Source: Butyrivibrio sp. (GTDB taxonomy: Bacteria > Bacillota > Clostridia > Lachnospirales > Lachnospiraceae). Taken from it: DNA of 64,000 nt. Both the position numbers and the translations under genes were made by a program. Below, piece after piece: positions 24,506 to 34,081 of this stretch. The number at the start of each line of letters is the position of its first letter. The stretch's first letter is position 1. Location of the stretch: NCBI GenBank assembly GCA_016297265.1, contig JAEDHB010000001.1, forward strand, positions 62,001 to 126,000, written 5' to 3'. The notes beneath the pieces were generated by a model. That model was not told where the DNA came from. It was given only the letters and a program-made list of their open reading frames with translations, and searched no databases.

Positions 24506-25036
24506 CTAATCTTCTCTTGTTTCAAGGTCCATCTGCAGTTGTTCAAGATAATGAAGCACCACACCTTTTTTCTGCCGGATGATATAGTCCCTGTTAATTT
24601 CTTCATATTTGAAATGTTTGATGCCTCCGTTTTTTGCCCTGCTGTAGAACTTATCAACATCACAGAAGGGAATATAATATTTTTCATCGCGATGCGTGTA
24701 AAATATTATCAAAAATGCTATTCCGCCCTGTTTTTCAAAATCCCGCATAAAACTATACTGATGCTCATGAAGATTCTGTAATGCAAAATTGTCCCGGTTG
24801 CACTCCTTCGCATCAAAGCATACAGGAATCCCCTGAACATTTCCGATGTAGTCGACGGTACTCTTCTGGTCAAAATATGCCAGGGTAATATGTCTCGACT
24901 CCTTATCTATTGTAATTGGTGTTATTGGCGTCGGCACCTTCTGAATCAGGGCAAGTCCTTTTTCACGATAAATCTCATTGCTCATATTTATCATTTCTTC
25001 CAGAACCGAGCCTCGCAAACCTCTTGATTCCGCCAT
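24506..25036 (-). CDS. recU: Holliday junction resolvase RecU
   Basis: A 176-residue RecU, the Gram-positive four-way-junction endonuclease used in recombination and chromosome segregation. RGLRGSVLEEMIN, the KST-VDYIG catalytic segment, CFDAKECNRDNF and GGIAFLIIFY give the nuclease fold with acidic metal ligands. It ends the long pepD-to-recU run of genes. RecU is commonly beside a penicillin-binding protein gene, but not here. Confidence 0.93.
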   Translation of the reverse strand: MAESRGLRGSVLEEMINMSNEIYREKGLALIQKVPTPITPITIDKESRHITLAYFDQKSTVDYIGNVQGIPVCFDAKECNRDNFALQNLHEHQYSFMRDFEKQGGIAFLIIFYTHRDEKYYIPFCDVDKFYSRAKNGGIKHFKYEEINRDYIIRQKKGVVLHYLEQLQMDLETRED

Positions 25037-25037
25037 G

Positions 25038-25991
25038 TCATACCTCGTTGAAAAATTTTTTGAAGGCCTCAGGATAATCTGTCCTGAAGGTCTTTCCGCT
25101 TATTCCTTCATAACCGTCTTCCATCTCAGGAAAAACAAGCTCATAGGAATGTAACATCTGATATTTTATTCTGTATTTTGCATTAACCCCTGTGTCCCCA
25201 TATTTTGGGTCCCCCAGGATGCTGTGTCCGATGGAAGCAAGATGTGCCCTTATCTGATGTGTTTTACCGGTGATGAGTTCCACCTTGAGAAGGGTGAACT
25301 CTTCATTGCTTTGCAGCGGAAAATAAGCCGTCTCAATCCCGTCCCGGTTTGCATCAGTGTTTTTTTCGGTAATGCTGACTATGTTGGTTCTTTTATCCTT
25401 GAAAAGATAGCCATTTATCCTTGCAGGCTCATCTATTTTTCCATTGACAATTGCAAGATAGTATTTGTGCAGGGTACGATTTTTGAGTAATTCTGACATC
25501 TTCTGAAGGCCTTTTAGGGATTTGCCGGCAATCATCATTCCGGAGGTATTTCTATCCAGTCTGTTGCAAAATGCCGGTTTAAAGGTGTTGTATGAATTTG
25601 CGTCAACTCCGCCATCAAGAAGATAATTCAATAGAATTTCATTCATCGATATATCGGAAGGTTTTGATTTCTGTGACAGTATACCATAGGGTTTGTCAGC
25701 CAGAATGATATTTTCATCCTCATAGATAACCTTGAGTTTCTGTGAAGTTTCGGTTATGCTGCAGATATTTTTAGCCGAAAACTTATCAATGGTCTCCTCA
25801 GACATGAATATTTTTACAATGTCATCGCAGTTTAAAATTTCATTTCCCTTCGCTTTATGGTTGTTAAGCGTTATATTTTTGTTGCGAAGCTGTTTGTATA
25901 TAAGCGAGGTCTGTGCGTTTTTCAACAGCTTGAAAAGATATTTGTCCAGCCTCTGACCTGCTTCGTTATTGCCTATTTTGTATTCTCTCAT
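25038..25991 (-). CDS. RluA-family pseudouridine synthase (RluC/RluD-like)
   Basis: A 317-residue pseudouridine synthase with an S4 domain (about 12-75) and a catalytic domain (LADKPYGILSQKS, NRLDRNTSGMMIAG with the catalytic Asp, LITGKTHQIRAHL). It is the second RluA-type enzyme in the window and differs clearly from the one at 2683. The target uridine cannot be read from sequence. It is packed within two bases of recU and three of the membrane protein upstream. Confidence 0.88.
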   Translation of the reverse strand: MREYKIGNNEAGQRLDKYLFKLLKNAQTSLIYKQLRNKNITLNNHKAKGNEILNCDDIVKIFMSEETIDKFSAKNICSITETSQKLKVIYEDENIILADKPYGILSQKSKPSDISMNEILLNYLLDGGVDANSYNTFKPAFCNRLDRNTSGMMIAGKSLKGLQKMSELLKNRTLHKYYLAIVNGKIDEPARINGYLFKDKRTNIVSITEKNTDANRDGIETAYFPLQSNEEFTLLKVELITGKTHQIRAHLASIGHSILGDPKYGDTGVNAKYRIKYQMLHSYELVFPEMEDGYEGISGKTFRTDYPEAFKKFFNEV

Positions 25992-25993
25992 AA

Positions 25994-26575
25994 TCAGATA
26001 CTCATAATTGATATTTTTTCAAAAACAGTCTGTACATGTTCCAGCTGTTCTTCGCTTAATTCGGAATTCCTGCCGGCAAGATATACTGCTTTCTTTTCAA
26101 ACTGCTTTAAATCAGTATAAAGCTTGACTCTTGCATCATAATCGTAATAGTTTAGGAAATTGGTTACACCCTTTTCGAATTTATCTGTGTCGACCTTTTC
26201 CTGTTTTTGTGTATATGCAATTATATTCTCATCCTTGTCAATCAAAAGGTACAATATTTCAAAGCTCTTTTCCATGGCTGTGATAACAAGCTCACAGTAA
26301 AGGGGAAGCGGATTGACCTTTTTGCTGAGTGCTTCAAATTCCTCGGGAACCACATTGTTTTTCCAGGATACCATAAGATATTGCACAAATACCTTTGCAG
26401 TCGGAAGAACAACAATTACCGCAGGTATTGTAAAATAATTCTTTGGGGTCTGGTAAATCGCATATCCGATGATAAATATAATCGCCATAAGAAGAAAACC
26501 GCTGAGGGATGCAAATCCCAATTTCAGCTTGCGGCTTCGCATATATCCCGGCTGGCCTTTGTATATTTTTTTCAT
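25994..26575 (-). CDS. Uncharacterised membrane protein
   Basis: A 193-residue protein I do not recognise. After a basic N-terminus it has two hydrophobic helices (about residues 19-42 and 46-68), then a charged cytosolic or extracytosolic domain of about 120 residues with DKDENIIAYTQKQEK and a predicted helical C-terminus rich in Lys and Glu. The gene sits in a tight run between an SDR enzyme and a pseudouridine synthase and so is probably expressed. No catalytic motif is visible. Confidence 0.7.
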   Translation of the reverse strand: MKKIYKGQPGYMRSRKLKLGFASLSGFLLMAIIFIIGYAIYQTPKNYFTIPAVIVVLPTAKVFVQYLMVSWKNNVVPEEFEALSKKVNPLPLYCELVITAMEKSFEILYLLIDKDENIIAYTQKQEKVDTDKFEKGVTNFLNYYDYDARVKLYTDLKQFEKKAVYLAGRNSELSEEQLEHVQTVFEKISIMSI

Positions 26576-26578
26576 AGT

Positions 26579-27331
26579 TTACTCCTTAAATATCTTCATA
26601 ATCAGTTTGTCAGGTAATATCTTTGAAGCAAGATGAGCTGATTTCATTGCAGCACCGTAGACGCTTATATCATTGCCCAATGCCGCATCCTTGATTGCCT
26701 GCGCAACCACCTTTGATGGTTCGGATAAGAGCTTTTTCTTGCTGTCAGACACCATGAGTTTTCCGGCCGCATGGAAAAATTCCGTATCCACGGGACCCGG
26801 GCACACCGCCGTAACAGTTATCTTACGGTTCCTCAGCTCTGCATTGAGTGCTCTGGAATAATTGAGTACATACGCCTTTGTTGCTGCATAAACATTAAAA
26901 TATGGCTGGGGTGCAAAGCCTGCGGAGCTTGCCACATTGATAATTCTGCTGTGGTTTGAGATATACGAAAGGCAGAGACCCGTAAACAACGTTAATGCCT
27001 TACAGTTCGTGTCTATCATCTCTCCCTGTCTCCACACATCCAGTTCATCGAACCGGCCAATCATGCCAAATCCGGCACAGTTTACAAGGAGTTTTATCTC
27101 AGGATTAAGGTCTTTTAGCATGGTCTCAAAATCCTTCATGTCCTCCATATTCGTCAAATCCATTGAGATTACCCTGACAGGCAGTCGCATCTGCCTTTCC
27201 AGTTCCATCAATCTTTCTTTTCTTCTCGCCACAATCCAGATTTCATCAAGCTTACCGTATTTTTTGTCAATCTGAATTGCAAACTCCCTTCCCATTCCGG
27301 AGGAAGCACCTGTGATAACTGCTATTTTCAT
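26579..27331 (-). CDS. SDR-family NAD(P)-dependent oxidoreductase
   Basis: A 250-residue classical short-chain dehydrogenase. The cofactor motif TGASSGMG is at residues 7-14, NCAGFG follows, and the catalytic Ser plus YxxxK site is YAATKAYVLNY. An Arg-rich segment (ARRKERLMEL) after the second strand favours NADP. It resembles the DltE-like subgroup. The substrate is unknown. Confidence 0.9.
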   Translation of the reverse strand: MKIAVITGASSGMGREFAIQIDKKYGKLDEIWIVARRKERLMELERQMRLPVRVISMDLTNMEDMKDFETMLKDLNPEIKLLVNCAGFGMIGRFDELDVWRQGEMIDTNCKALTLFTGLCLSYISNHSRIINVASSAGFAPQPYFNVYAATKAYVLNYSRALNAELRNRKITVTAVCPGPVDTEFFHAAGKLMVSDSKKKLLSEPSKVVAQAIKDAALGNDISVYGAAMKSAHLASKILPDKLIMKIFKE

Positions 27332-27341
27332 TTTCCGCTCC

Positions 27342-27983
27342 TTAAATATCTGTAAAACTATCTATATAGTAATCCGCAATACGTCTCTTTTCCTTGTCTT
27401 TTGCGGCTGAGTATTCGTCATAAACTGCACAGGTTTTCATTCCGGCATTGCGTCCTGCCTGCAGACCCGCAACTATGTCCTCGAACACCAGGCATTCCTC
27501 AGGTCTTACATCGCACGCCCTTGCGCAGGCAAGGTATATATCCGGCGCAGGCTTTCCGTTGATGACATCGTCCCCGGTAATTATGGCATCAAAATATTCA
27601 TCAATCCCATGTGCCTTAAGGCAGCTCATAGCCAGCAGTCTTGAATTTGAAGTGGCGATTGCCGCCTTGATTCCTCTCTGTTTGAGTTTTGAAAGGAATT
27701 CCTTCACTCCGGGCTTGAGTTCGATTTCATTCTGATATTTGTCAAGTGCCATCTGATTCCATATTTCAATAAGCCTGTCCGCCGTCTCATCGACATCAAA
27801 TCTTGTCAGAAAATATTCAGCCACCTGTCTGAAATTCATTCCGTCAAGTTCCTTCTGGAAATCAGGGTCAAAAGGAAGTCCCCTTTCCTCCAGAAAGGTC
27901 TTATCAATATCCGTCCAAACCCAGACAGAGTCTATTATTGTTCCATCCATGTCAAAACAACATGCTTTTATACCATTTAACAT
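27342..27983 (-). CDS. HAD-superfamily phosphatase, beta-phosphoglucomutase-like
   Basis: A 213-residue HAD hydrolase with motif I CFDMDGTIIDS, motif II ATSNSRL, a Lys before NGKPAPDIYLACA (motif III) and the acidic motif IV VFEDIVAGLQAG. The helical cap between motifs I and II marks subclass I, close to beta-phosphoglucomutase or phosphatase YhcW-like proteins. GAGGA places the start at ATG 27983 rather than at the longer frame from 28010. Confidence 0.9.
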   Translation of the reverse strand: MLNGIKACCFDMDGTIIDSVWVWTDIDKTFLEERGLPFDPDFQKELDGMNFRQVAEYFLTRFDVDETADRLIEIWNQMALDKYQNEIELKPGVKEFLSKLKQRGIKAAIATSNSRLLAMSCLKAHGIDEYFDAIITGDDVINGKPAPDIYLACARACDVRPEECLVFEDIVAGLQAGRNAGMKTCAVYDEYSAAKDKEKRRIADYYIDSFTDI

Positions 27984-28011
27984 AAAATCCTCGCTATCGC
28001 CATAAAACATC

Positions 28012-28716
28012 CTAATAATTGTCCTTCAAAAGATTCAATTCCTCCGGAGTAAGCGGTCTCGATTCTCCCGGCATTAATTCCTCCGGCAGGTTAAGTCTGC
28101 CCATACTAATTCTTTTCAAATATATCACAGTACATCCAACCGCCTCCATCATTCTTTTTATCTGATGAAATTTCCCCTCGCTGATTGTGATGTATGCTTC
28201 GTTATTGCCCAGTAGTTCAAGTGTCGCCGGAAGTGCCGTAAACTCCTCATCAACCACAAGTCCCCCGGCAAATTTTTCTGCTGCAGCAGCATCAAGTCTG
28301 CCCTCAACTCTTACAAAATATTTTTTGTCCACATGTTTTTTCGGTGATAAAAGATTGTGTGACAGAGCTCCGTCATTTGTAATTATCAGCAATCCCTCGG
28401 TATCCTTGTCCAAACGTCCAACAGGGAATAAATCCCTCCTGCGGCAGTCAATCAAATCCAAAACGGTCTTTTCATGCTTGTCCGTTGTGGCAGTAATTAC
28501 TCCGGCAGGTTTATTGAGAATATAGTATTCGTATTCAACATATTCGATAATTGTATTATCAACCATTACCTCATCCGCTTCAGTGTCTGCTTTTTCTGAG
28601 GCTGTGGCAACTGTTTTTCCGTTGATGGCCACCCTTTTTTGCTTAATGAGATTTTTGATTTCCTGACGGGTACCGATGCCCATGTCGGAAAGGAATTTGT
28701 CGATTCTGTATTTCAT
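28012..28716 (-). CDS. RsuA/RluB/E/F-family pseudouridine synthase
   Basis: A 234-residue pseudouridine synthase. The S4 domain is N-terminal (RIDKFLSDMGIGTRQE) and the RsuA-type catalytic motif is PVGRLDKDTEGLLI with FHQIKRMM. The family modifies 16S position 516 or 23S positions near 2604; which one is undetermined. The start at 28716 overlaps the rsmF stop by one base, with GGAG nine bases before it. Confidence 0.9.
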   Translation of the reverse strand: MKYRIDKFLSDMGIGTRQEIKNLIKQKRVAINGKTVATASEKADTEADEVMVDNTIIEYVEYEYYILNKPAGVITATTDKHEKTVLDLIDCRRRDLFPVGRLDKDTEGLLIITNDGALSHNLLSPKKHVDKKYFVRVEGRLDAAAAEKFAGGLVVDEEFTALPATLELLGNNEAYITISEGKFHQIKRMMEAVGCTVIYLKRISMGRLNLPEELMPGESRPLTPEELNLLKDNY

Positions 28717-30065
28717 TACATTAATCTCCATCCCGGAAGATATTTATTCTTGATTGTCAATCCGTTGAGTTTGCCCCATCCAAGACTGAAATTGTCTACG
28801 GCAATAAGTACATTTTTGCTGTTGCCGCGCAGTGAAGCCTCCTCAATTTCAATGGTTTCACCCTTCAGATACTTGATTGTGTTGATATCGTCAGGACTAA
28901 GATTAACAACAGTACTGTAGTTTTCAGGCTTAATGTACATTGCCAGAGCCTGACTCGGCTCAAAGCGGTCCTTTTTCAATTCTCCTAACAGCAGTCCGTT
29001 GCGAAGAATCCTCAACCCCTTAAGGTCTGTATTGCAATCACATTGCGAATATATTTTATCATTTATGATATGTATCGGACCGGGCAGGTTTTCATAATCA
29101 AATTCCCGCAAAAAATCCTGCACAACGGCCGGCAGCTTTGAAATGTCAATATCGCGGGGCATATTGTTTTCCTGTAAAACTCCGTTCCTTCTAAGAAGCG
29201 CAACAAAATGTCCCTCGCCGTCAAGGTGATGCGGAAATAATCTGATTGCCTCTTCCATTCCGAATGCCCGCACAAAGCCCTCGTAATCATATATTTTTTC
29301 AAGGAAAAAATCAGGATGGTTATCCAGAAAATCCCTGATATTATCCTCATCCTCAAGCCTTGAAAAAGTGCAGGTGGAATAAAGTATTTTTCCTCCGGGC
29401 TTAAGCATATTGGCAGCGCTGTCCAGGATATTTTTCTGTATCGGTGCAAAATATTCCGGTCCGTTTGACTCCCATGCTTTAATCAGCTTGGAATCCTTGC
29501 GGAACATTCCCTCCCCTGAGCAAGGCGCATCCACCAGTATTTTATCAAAATATTCTTCAAAGCTGTTCTCGAGTTTTTGTGGATATTCGCAGGTAACAAT
29601 AACATTGCCGATACCGAAGACTTCAATATTTTTAAGAAGAGCCTTGGCTCTTGATGCGCTGATGTCATTGGAAACCAGAAGTCCGGTATGCTTTAGTTTT
29701 GCACCAAGTTCAGTGCTCTTGCCTCCCGGTGCGGCACATAAATCAAGAACTCTTTCGCCCTCGTTGACATCCAGCACATAAGCCGGAGTCATGGCGCTTG
29801 GTTCCTGCAGGTAATATAATCCGGCAAAATAATACGGATGCTTGGAAGGCGTCACATTGCCCTCATAGTAAAATCCGTTTGGTATCCACGGAACAGGCTT
29901 TAATTCAAAAGGACTTATTTTCAAAAAATCCTCCACCGAAATCTTTTCCGTGTTGACTCTCAACCCATAAAGCCTCTCCTGCCCGAAACTCTCAATATAT
30001 CTGTTTGTCTCTTCCTCGCCTAACAAATCCTTCATGGATTCCAGGTATTTTTGTGGTAACTGCAT
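28716..30065 (-). CDS. rsmF: RsmF/RsmB-type rRNA cytosine-C5 methyltransferase
   Basis: A 449-residue NOL1/NOP2/Sun-family SAM-dependent methyltransferase. The SAM-binding site is DLCAAPGGKSTELG, with DAPCSGEGMFRKD and STCTFSRLEDED holding the two catalytic cysteines. The C-terminal extension (about 300-449) resembles the YebU/RsmF tail that recognises rRNA. It probably methylates 16S rRNA. Confidence 0.92.
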   Translation of the reverse strand: MQLPQKYLESMKDLLGEEETNRYIESFGQERLYGLRVNTEKISVEDFLKISPFELKPVPWIPNGFYYEGNVTPSKHPYYFAGLYYLQEPSAMTPAYVLDVNEGERVLDLCAAPGGKSTELGAKLKHTGLLVSNDISASRAKALLKNIEVFGIGNVIVTCEYPQKLENSFEEYFDKILVDAPCSGEGMFRKDSKLIKAWESNGPEYFAPIQKNILDSAANMLKPGGKILYSTCTFSRLEDEDNIRDFLDNHPDFFLEKIYDYEGFVRAFGMEEAIRLFPHHLDGEGHFVALLRRNGVLQENNMPRDIDISKLPAVVQDFLREFDYENLPGPIHIINDKIYSQCDCNTDLKGLRILRNGLLLGELKKDRFEPSQALAMYIKPENYSTVVNLSPDDINTIKYLKGETIEIEEASLRGNSKNVLIAVDNFSLGWGKLNGLTIKNKYLPGWRLM

Positions 30066-30073
30066 ATTAACCT

Positions 30074-30874
30074 CTATTGATTCTGAGCGCGATATCCCTC
30101 AGCAATAATATCAAGCTGTTTTGCAAAGCTTATAAGCTGCTCCAAATCATTTTGCTTGTATATTTCAAAAAATTCATCCTGAATCTTAACCACCTCACGC
30201 TTGTTGGCAACCTTATAAAGATTCTGGATATTGTTAAGTATCTCGGATACAATATTTGCCTGAATTATGAACGAGCTTTGGGCATCCATAATCTCGTCAT
30301 GAATTGAAGACATTTCTTCATCCAACTTTAAGATTGCATCGGCGGCGGCATTAAGTCTTTTCTTGATATGTTCAGGAATGTTATGACGGTATTTGTACTG
30401 CAATGAATGTTCGATGGTTGCCCAAAAATTCATCGCAAGAGTTCTTATCTGGATTTCCGCAAAAATTTTACGTGTCCCCTCCATAGTCTCAACATTGTAT
30501 GTAACAATCAGATGATAACTTCTGTAGCCACTTGGTTTGACATTTTCTATATAGTCCTTTTCCTGACGGATTTCCATGTCCGAACGGTTCTTAATTATCT
30601 CAACCACCTTGTAAATATCTTCAACAAACTGGCACATAATTCTGATACCCGCTATATCCTCAATCTCATTGGTAATATTCTCAATCGCAATATTTTTCTT
30701 GCGACATTTTTCAAGAATACTTGAGATGCTCTTAACTCTTCCGTTGACCGTTTCAATCGGAGAATACATATTTCTTGATCTGTAATCCTTGATAATGTGA
30801 TTGAATTTTACCTCTAATTCCTGAACTGCCAGTTCATATGGCATCAGGATTTCTTTCCATAATTGAATTTCCAT
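30074..30874 (-). CDS. relQ: Small alarmone synthetase (RelQ/YjbM-like)
   Basis: A 266-residue single-domain (p)ppGpp synthetase without hydrolase, TGS or ACT domains. The RelA/SpoT synthetase core runs from about residue 35 to 170: IAGIRIMCQFVEDIY, YIENVKPSGYRSYHLIV (G-loop-type segment) and EIQIRTLAMNFWATIEHSLQYK. A helical C-terminal tail suits the RelQ tetramer. It makes alarmones from GTP/GDP and ATP. A stand-alone hydrolase-type HD protein is at 52738. Confidence 0.9.
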   Translation of the reverse strand: MEIQLWKEILMPYELAVQELEVKFNHIIKDYRSRNMYSPIETVNGRVKSISSILEKCRKKNIAIENITNEIEDIAGIRIMCQFVEDIYKVVEIIKNRSDMEIRQEKDYIENVKPSGYRSYHLIVTYNVETMEGTRKIFAEIQIRTLAMNFWATIEHSLQYKYRHNIPEHIKKRLNAAADAILKLDEEMSSIHDEIMDAQSSFIIQANIVSEILNNIQNLYKVANKREVVKIQDEFFEIYKQNDLEQLISFAKQLDIIAEGYRAQNQ

Positions 30875-30885
30875 ATAACTTACCC

Positions 30886-32322
30886 CTATAAATTTTCTAA
30901 TAATTTAATTGTGAAATCATATACCCTTTTTGCCGAATCCAGACAAAGATTCTCATTGCAGGTATGCACATCGTACATATCCGGACCGTAGGAAATAATA
31001 TCAAGATTTGGGTTGCCTTCAAAAAACAGACCGCATTCAAGCCCGGCATGAATAGATGTAAACTTAGGTCGTGTATTGAACATATCACTGTAAACCGACT
31101 CAATAACTTCCCTGAGTTTGGATTCCTGCTTGTATTCCCACGCCGGATAGTCGCCCGACTCCTCACAGTAGCCGCCAAGATATTCCGTCAGAAATTCTAT
31201 CTTATCGACAATATCTTTTTTGGCGCCGGATATCGAACTCCTTACGGCATAACCGAGTCTGAAATGTCCTGCTGAATACCTTAACACTCCCGGATTCAGG
31301 GATGTGATAACCAATTCAGGATTGTCTGCCTCACGGGCTGTTACGCCGTAAGGAAGCAGCCTTAACATACACAATATTTTTTCCCTGGTAAAATCATTGG
31401 CCACACCAAAAGTGCCTTCCGACATCCGGGCAACCGAAATATATATATTCGAATCAATATTCCGATATTCCAAAAGATATTCCTTATTCTCTTTCTCGCA
31501 TGCAAGAACAACATTGTCATAATCCGACGGGTCAATAACAATCTCAGCTGTACATTTTGGGCAGATTGCATTGTCCACATCTCCGCCGTGCAAATTACTG
31601 ATGTAATAATCAACAGTTTCGTCCAGCTTTGCCAACAGCCTTCCCATTAAAATATTGGCTGATGCCCGTCCCAGATGGATATCCGAGCCGGAATGACCGC
31701 CATTAAGCCCATCAATGCACAAAGAGATTTTGAGGCCCTCAAAATCGGTCTCCTCATTGTCCAGACAGAGGTCCACCCTGACACCGCCCGCACAGGCAGT
31801 CAGAAAATATCCCTCCTCCTCAGAATCAAGATTAATCAGATATTTTCCCTTAAGTCTGCTCGCATCAAAGGCTTTGGCTCCCAAAAGTCCAACCTCTTCA
31901 TCGACTGTAAAAAGAGCTTCAATCGGAGGATGTTTAAGAGAGTCGTCCTCAAGAATTGCAAGCATATAAGCAACGGCAATTCCGTTGTCTGCTCCAAGGG
32001 TTGTCCCGGCAGCTGATATATAGCCCTTCTTCGGTTTATCAAAAATTATTTCAATAGGATCCGTCAAAAAATCGTGCTCCGAACCCGAAGCTTTTGCCCC
32101 GACCATATCAATATGTCCCTGAAGTATTACACCCTCATGCTCCTCATAGCCCTCGGAGGCCTGCTTACTAATCAGCACATTACCTGCCCCGTCAGAGTAA
32201 TACTCAAGCTTCATATCTTTTGCGAACTGAATAAGGAAATCACTCAGTTCTTTTGTATTATGTGAAATGTGCGGAATGCCGCATATTTTTTCAAAATAGT
32301 AAAAAACACGGGAATTTTTCAA
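30886..32322 (-). CDS. pepD: Aminoacyl-histidine dipeptidase (PepD)
   Basis: A 478-residue M20-family dizinc peptidase of the PepD type that cleaves Xaa-His and other dipeptides in the cytoplasm. Metal and catalytic motifs are LQGHIDMV, GADNGIAVAY, TVDEEVGLLGA and GLECGLFF. The start is TTG 32322 with GAGGTG eight bases upstream; the resulting N-terminus matches the family (FEKICGIPHIS). It leads the pepD-to-recU gene run. Confidence 0.94.
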   Translation of the reverse strand: MKNSRVFYYFEKICGIPHISHNTKELSDFLIQFAKDMKLEYYSDGAGNVLISKQASEGYEEHEGVILQGHIDMVGAKASGSEHDFLTDPIEIIFDKPKKGYISAAGTTLGADNGIAVAYMLAILEDDSLKHPPIEALFTVDEEVGLLGAKAFDASRLKGKYLINLDSEEEGYFLTACAGGVRVDLCLDNEETDFEGLKISLCIDGLNGGHSGSDIHLGRASANILMGRLLAKLDETVDYYISNLHGGDVDNAICPKCTAEIVIDPSDYDNVVLACEKENKEYLLEYRNIDSNIYISVARMSEGTFGVANDFTREKILCMLRLLPYGVTAREADNPELVITSLNPGVLRYSAGHFRLGYAVRSSISGAKKDIVDKIEFLTEYLGGYCEESGDYPAWEYKQESKLREVIESVYSDMFNTRPKFTSIHAGLECGLFFEGNPNLDIISYGPDMYDVHTCNENLCLDSAKRVYDFTIKLLENL

Positions 32323-32385
32323 CTGCTTTTCACCTCTGTTTCAAATTGGTATCTGTCTGCAAAAATACAAACTACACCAAATAAT

Positions 32386-32414
32386 ATAATGCCACAAAAT
32401 CCCGAAAAAATCAA
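32386..32414 (-). promoter_or_regulatory. Possible promoter of the pepD operon
   Basis: On the minus strand TTGATT (32409-32414), 17 bases, CATTAT (32386-32391), each four of six matches. The 128-base divergent gap 32323-32450 also overlaps a TATAAT (32385-32390) that could serve ylbJ, but no matching -35 is seen for it. Confidence 0.4.
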
Positions 32415-32450
32415 TCGAATAAAGCACTATCCGCCTTAATATATTGAAAT

Positions 32451-33359
32451 ATGAACAGAAAAATAATATCTTTTGCGCTGGCAGGATTATTTATTCTGCT
32501 TTTTATCAAGAACGACATAGTTGCCAAAGGGATAACTGATGGTTTTGAGTTGTGGTACAGGGCTGTAATTCCCGCGCTGTTCCCCTATATGCTCTTAGGA
32601 AGTATTGTCATAAACGGAGGTTACGGATATGCCTTCAGACTCGTCGGAATCCCACTGTGCAAAATACTGAGAACCGGCAGGGACAATTCCTTTTGTATTG
32701 TTGCAGGAATGCTTTTTGGGCTGCCGGCAGGTTCTGTTTTTGCAAATGAAATGTATGAAAACAAAATGTCAGACAGGGATAATGCCGAATTTATCGTATG
32801 TTGTTTTAATAATATCAGCCCGGCCTTCATAATAGGTTATCTCTGCAGGTATATCATACAAACCGAGAAAACAATAATTATTATGACACTCTATTTTATG
32901 ACAATTATTTTCAGTGCAATTATTATTCGATATACAATTTTCCGTTCCATTAAAATACCGACTTCCGACAATTCCCGGACAATGATTTCAAAGCCCGACT
33001 ATCTCCATATTATCAGAAAAACTATATGGAACCTTGTCAAAATCGGTTTGTGGATTGTGCTGTTTTCTGTTCTTGGTGAAATCCTAAGACATTCAGAACC
33101 CGGTAAATATCTATCAATGCTTTTGGAAATAACAACCGGACTCAGACGTGGTAAAGATGTAATAACAGACGAAAAATTACTGGTTGCAGTAAGCTTTGCA
33201 GTCAGTGTTTTCGGCGGATTCTGTGCAATATTCCAGACCAAAACCGCAGTGTCGGAAAAGATTTTCTCAATAAAAAAATACATATACAGCAAGCTCATAG
33301 CAACCTTTGTTGCTATAATCATTATTGTGCCTGCGGTATATGTATTAGAAATTATATAA
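32451..33359 (+). CDS. ylbJ: YlbJ-like sporulation integral membrane protein
   Basis: A 302-residue membrane protein with about eight hydrophobic helices and the conserved Gate/nucleoside-recognition pattern of YlbJ: AVIPALFPYMLLG, AGMLFGLPAGSVFANEMYE and FNNISPAFIIGY. YlbJ is needed for heat-resistant spores in Bacillus. It is the only plus-strand gene between 9.5 and 64 kb. No good ribosome binding site precedes ATG 32451, so the start is less sure than the family. Confidence 0.85.
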   Translation: MNRKIISFALAGLFILLFIKNDIVAKGITDGFELWYRAVIPALFPYMLLGSIVINGGYGYAFRLVGIPLCKILRTGRDNSFCIVAGMLFGLPAGSVFANEMYENKMSDRDNAEFIVCCFNNISPAFIIGYLCRYIIQTEKTIIIMTLYFMTIIFSAIIIRYTIFRSIKIPTSDNSRTMISKPDYLHIIRKTIWNLVKIGLWIVLFSVLGEILRHSEPGKYLSMLLEITTGLRRGKDVITDEKLLVAVSFAVSVFGGFCAIFQTKTAVSEKIFSIKKYIYSKLIATFVAIIIIVPAVYVLEII

Positions 33360-33361
33360 TA

Positions 33362-33976
33362 TTAGTCATCATCTTCTTCGGAAATAACTTCCTTAACTGT
33401 TGCTGCAAGATTCTCCTCAACTTCCATTGATTCTTCAGGTTCGCCCTTAAGCTCTTTGCGGTTTGCCGCAACAATATTGAGGTCCTTCTGAAGGGAAGCA
33501 ATAAGGGAATCAAACTTACTCTTGGAGCTCTCAAGGGAATGCTCGATAATCATTTGAAGATTAGCCAACATATCATCCGTATATTGGATGGCTCCCATTC
33601 TGATATTGTTAGCATCCTCCTGCGCATTATCAACAATCATCTGAGCCTGTGCTCTTGCACTTTCGATACATGCATTAGCTTGTTCATAAGCTCTCTGCAT
33701 AATCTCATGTTCATTGATAAGCTCCTCAGTCTGAATCTTAGCCTCGCGAATCATCATATCCGCCTGTTCTTTCGCATCAGCTAAAATCGCATCCTTGTTG
33801 CTGATTAACTTCTGGTATTTCTTAATCTCATCAGGTGTCTTCAATCTGAGTTCGTCGATGAATTCGGTAATTGTCTCTTTGTCAACACTAATCTTGGAGC
33901 CTGAAAATGCAACTGCTCTACAGCCTGCAAGATAATCCTCCAATTCATCAATAATATGTTCTAATCTGCTGCTCAT
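33362..33976 (-). CDS. Coiled-coil protein of the ATPase subunit H / DivIVA-like type
   Basis: A 204-residue, strongly helical Glu/Ala/Gln-rich protein with a predicted coiled coil from about residue 60 to 170 (EQADMMIREAKIQTEELI, ARAQAQMIVDNAQEDANN). Similar genes in this family are often labelled V-type ATPase subunit H or DivIVA-like, but no ATP synthase genes are near and no ATPase motif exists. It is convergent with ylbJ (two-base gap) and has its own promoter. The function is unknown. Confidence 0.75.
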   Translation of the reverse strand: MSSRLEHIIDELEDYLAGCRAVAFSGSKISVDKETITEFIDELRLKTPDEIKKYQKLISNKDAILADAKEQADMMIREAKIQTEELINEHEIMQRAYEQANACIESARAQAQMIVDNAQEDANNIRMGAIQYTDDMLANLQMIIEHSLESSKSKFDSLIASLQKDLNIVAANRKELKGEPEESMEVEENLAATVKEVISEEDDD

Positions 33977-34046
33977 AGTCGTTCTCCCTCTAAGCCATCC
34001 CCCAAAAATAACGATTAAAGGCGGGACATACTAAACTTTTCAATTT

Positions 34047-34075
34047 ATAATATCACTTATATTGATTTCTGACAA
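34047..34075 (-). promoter_or_regulatory. Promoter of the coiled-coil gene
   Basis: On the minus strand TTGTCA (34070-34075), 17 bases, TATTAT (34047-34052). It lies directly after rsmD and gives a leader of about 65 bases. Confidence 0.75.
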
Positions 34076-34081
34076 TATTTT

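Noticed and set aside
33362..33976. True V-type ATPase subunit
   Set aside because: Only coiled-coil similarity supports that label, and no other ATP synthase or ATPase subunit genes are nearby.
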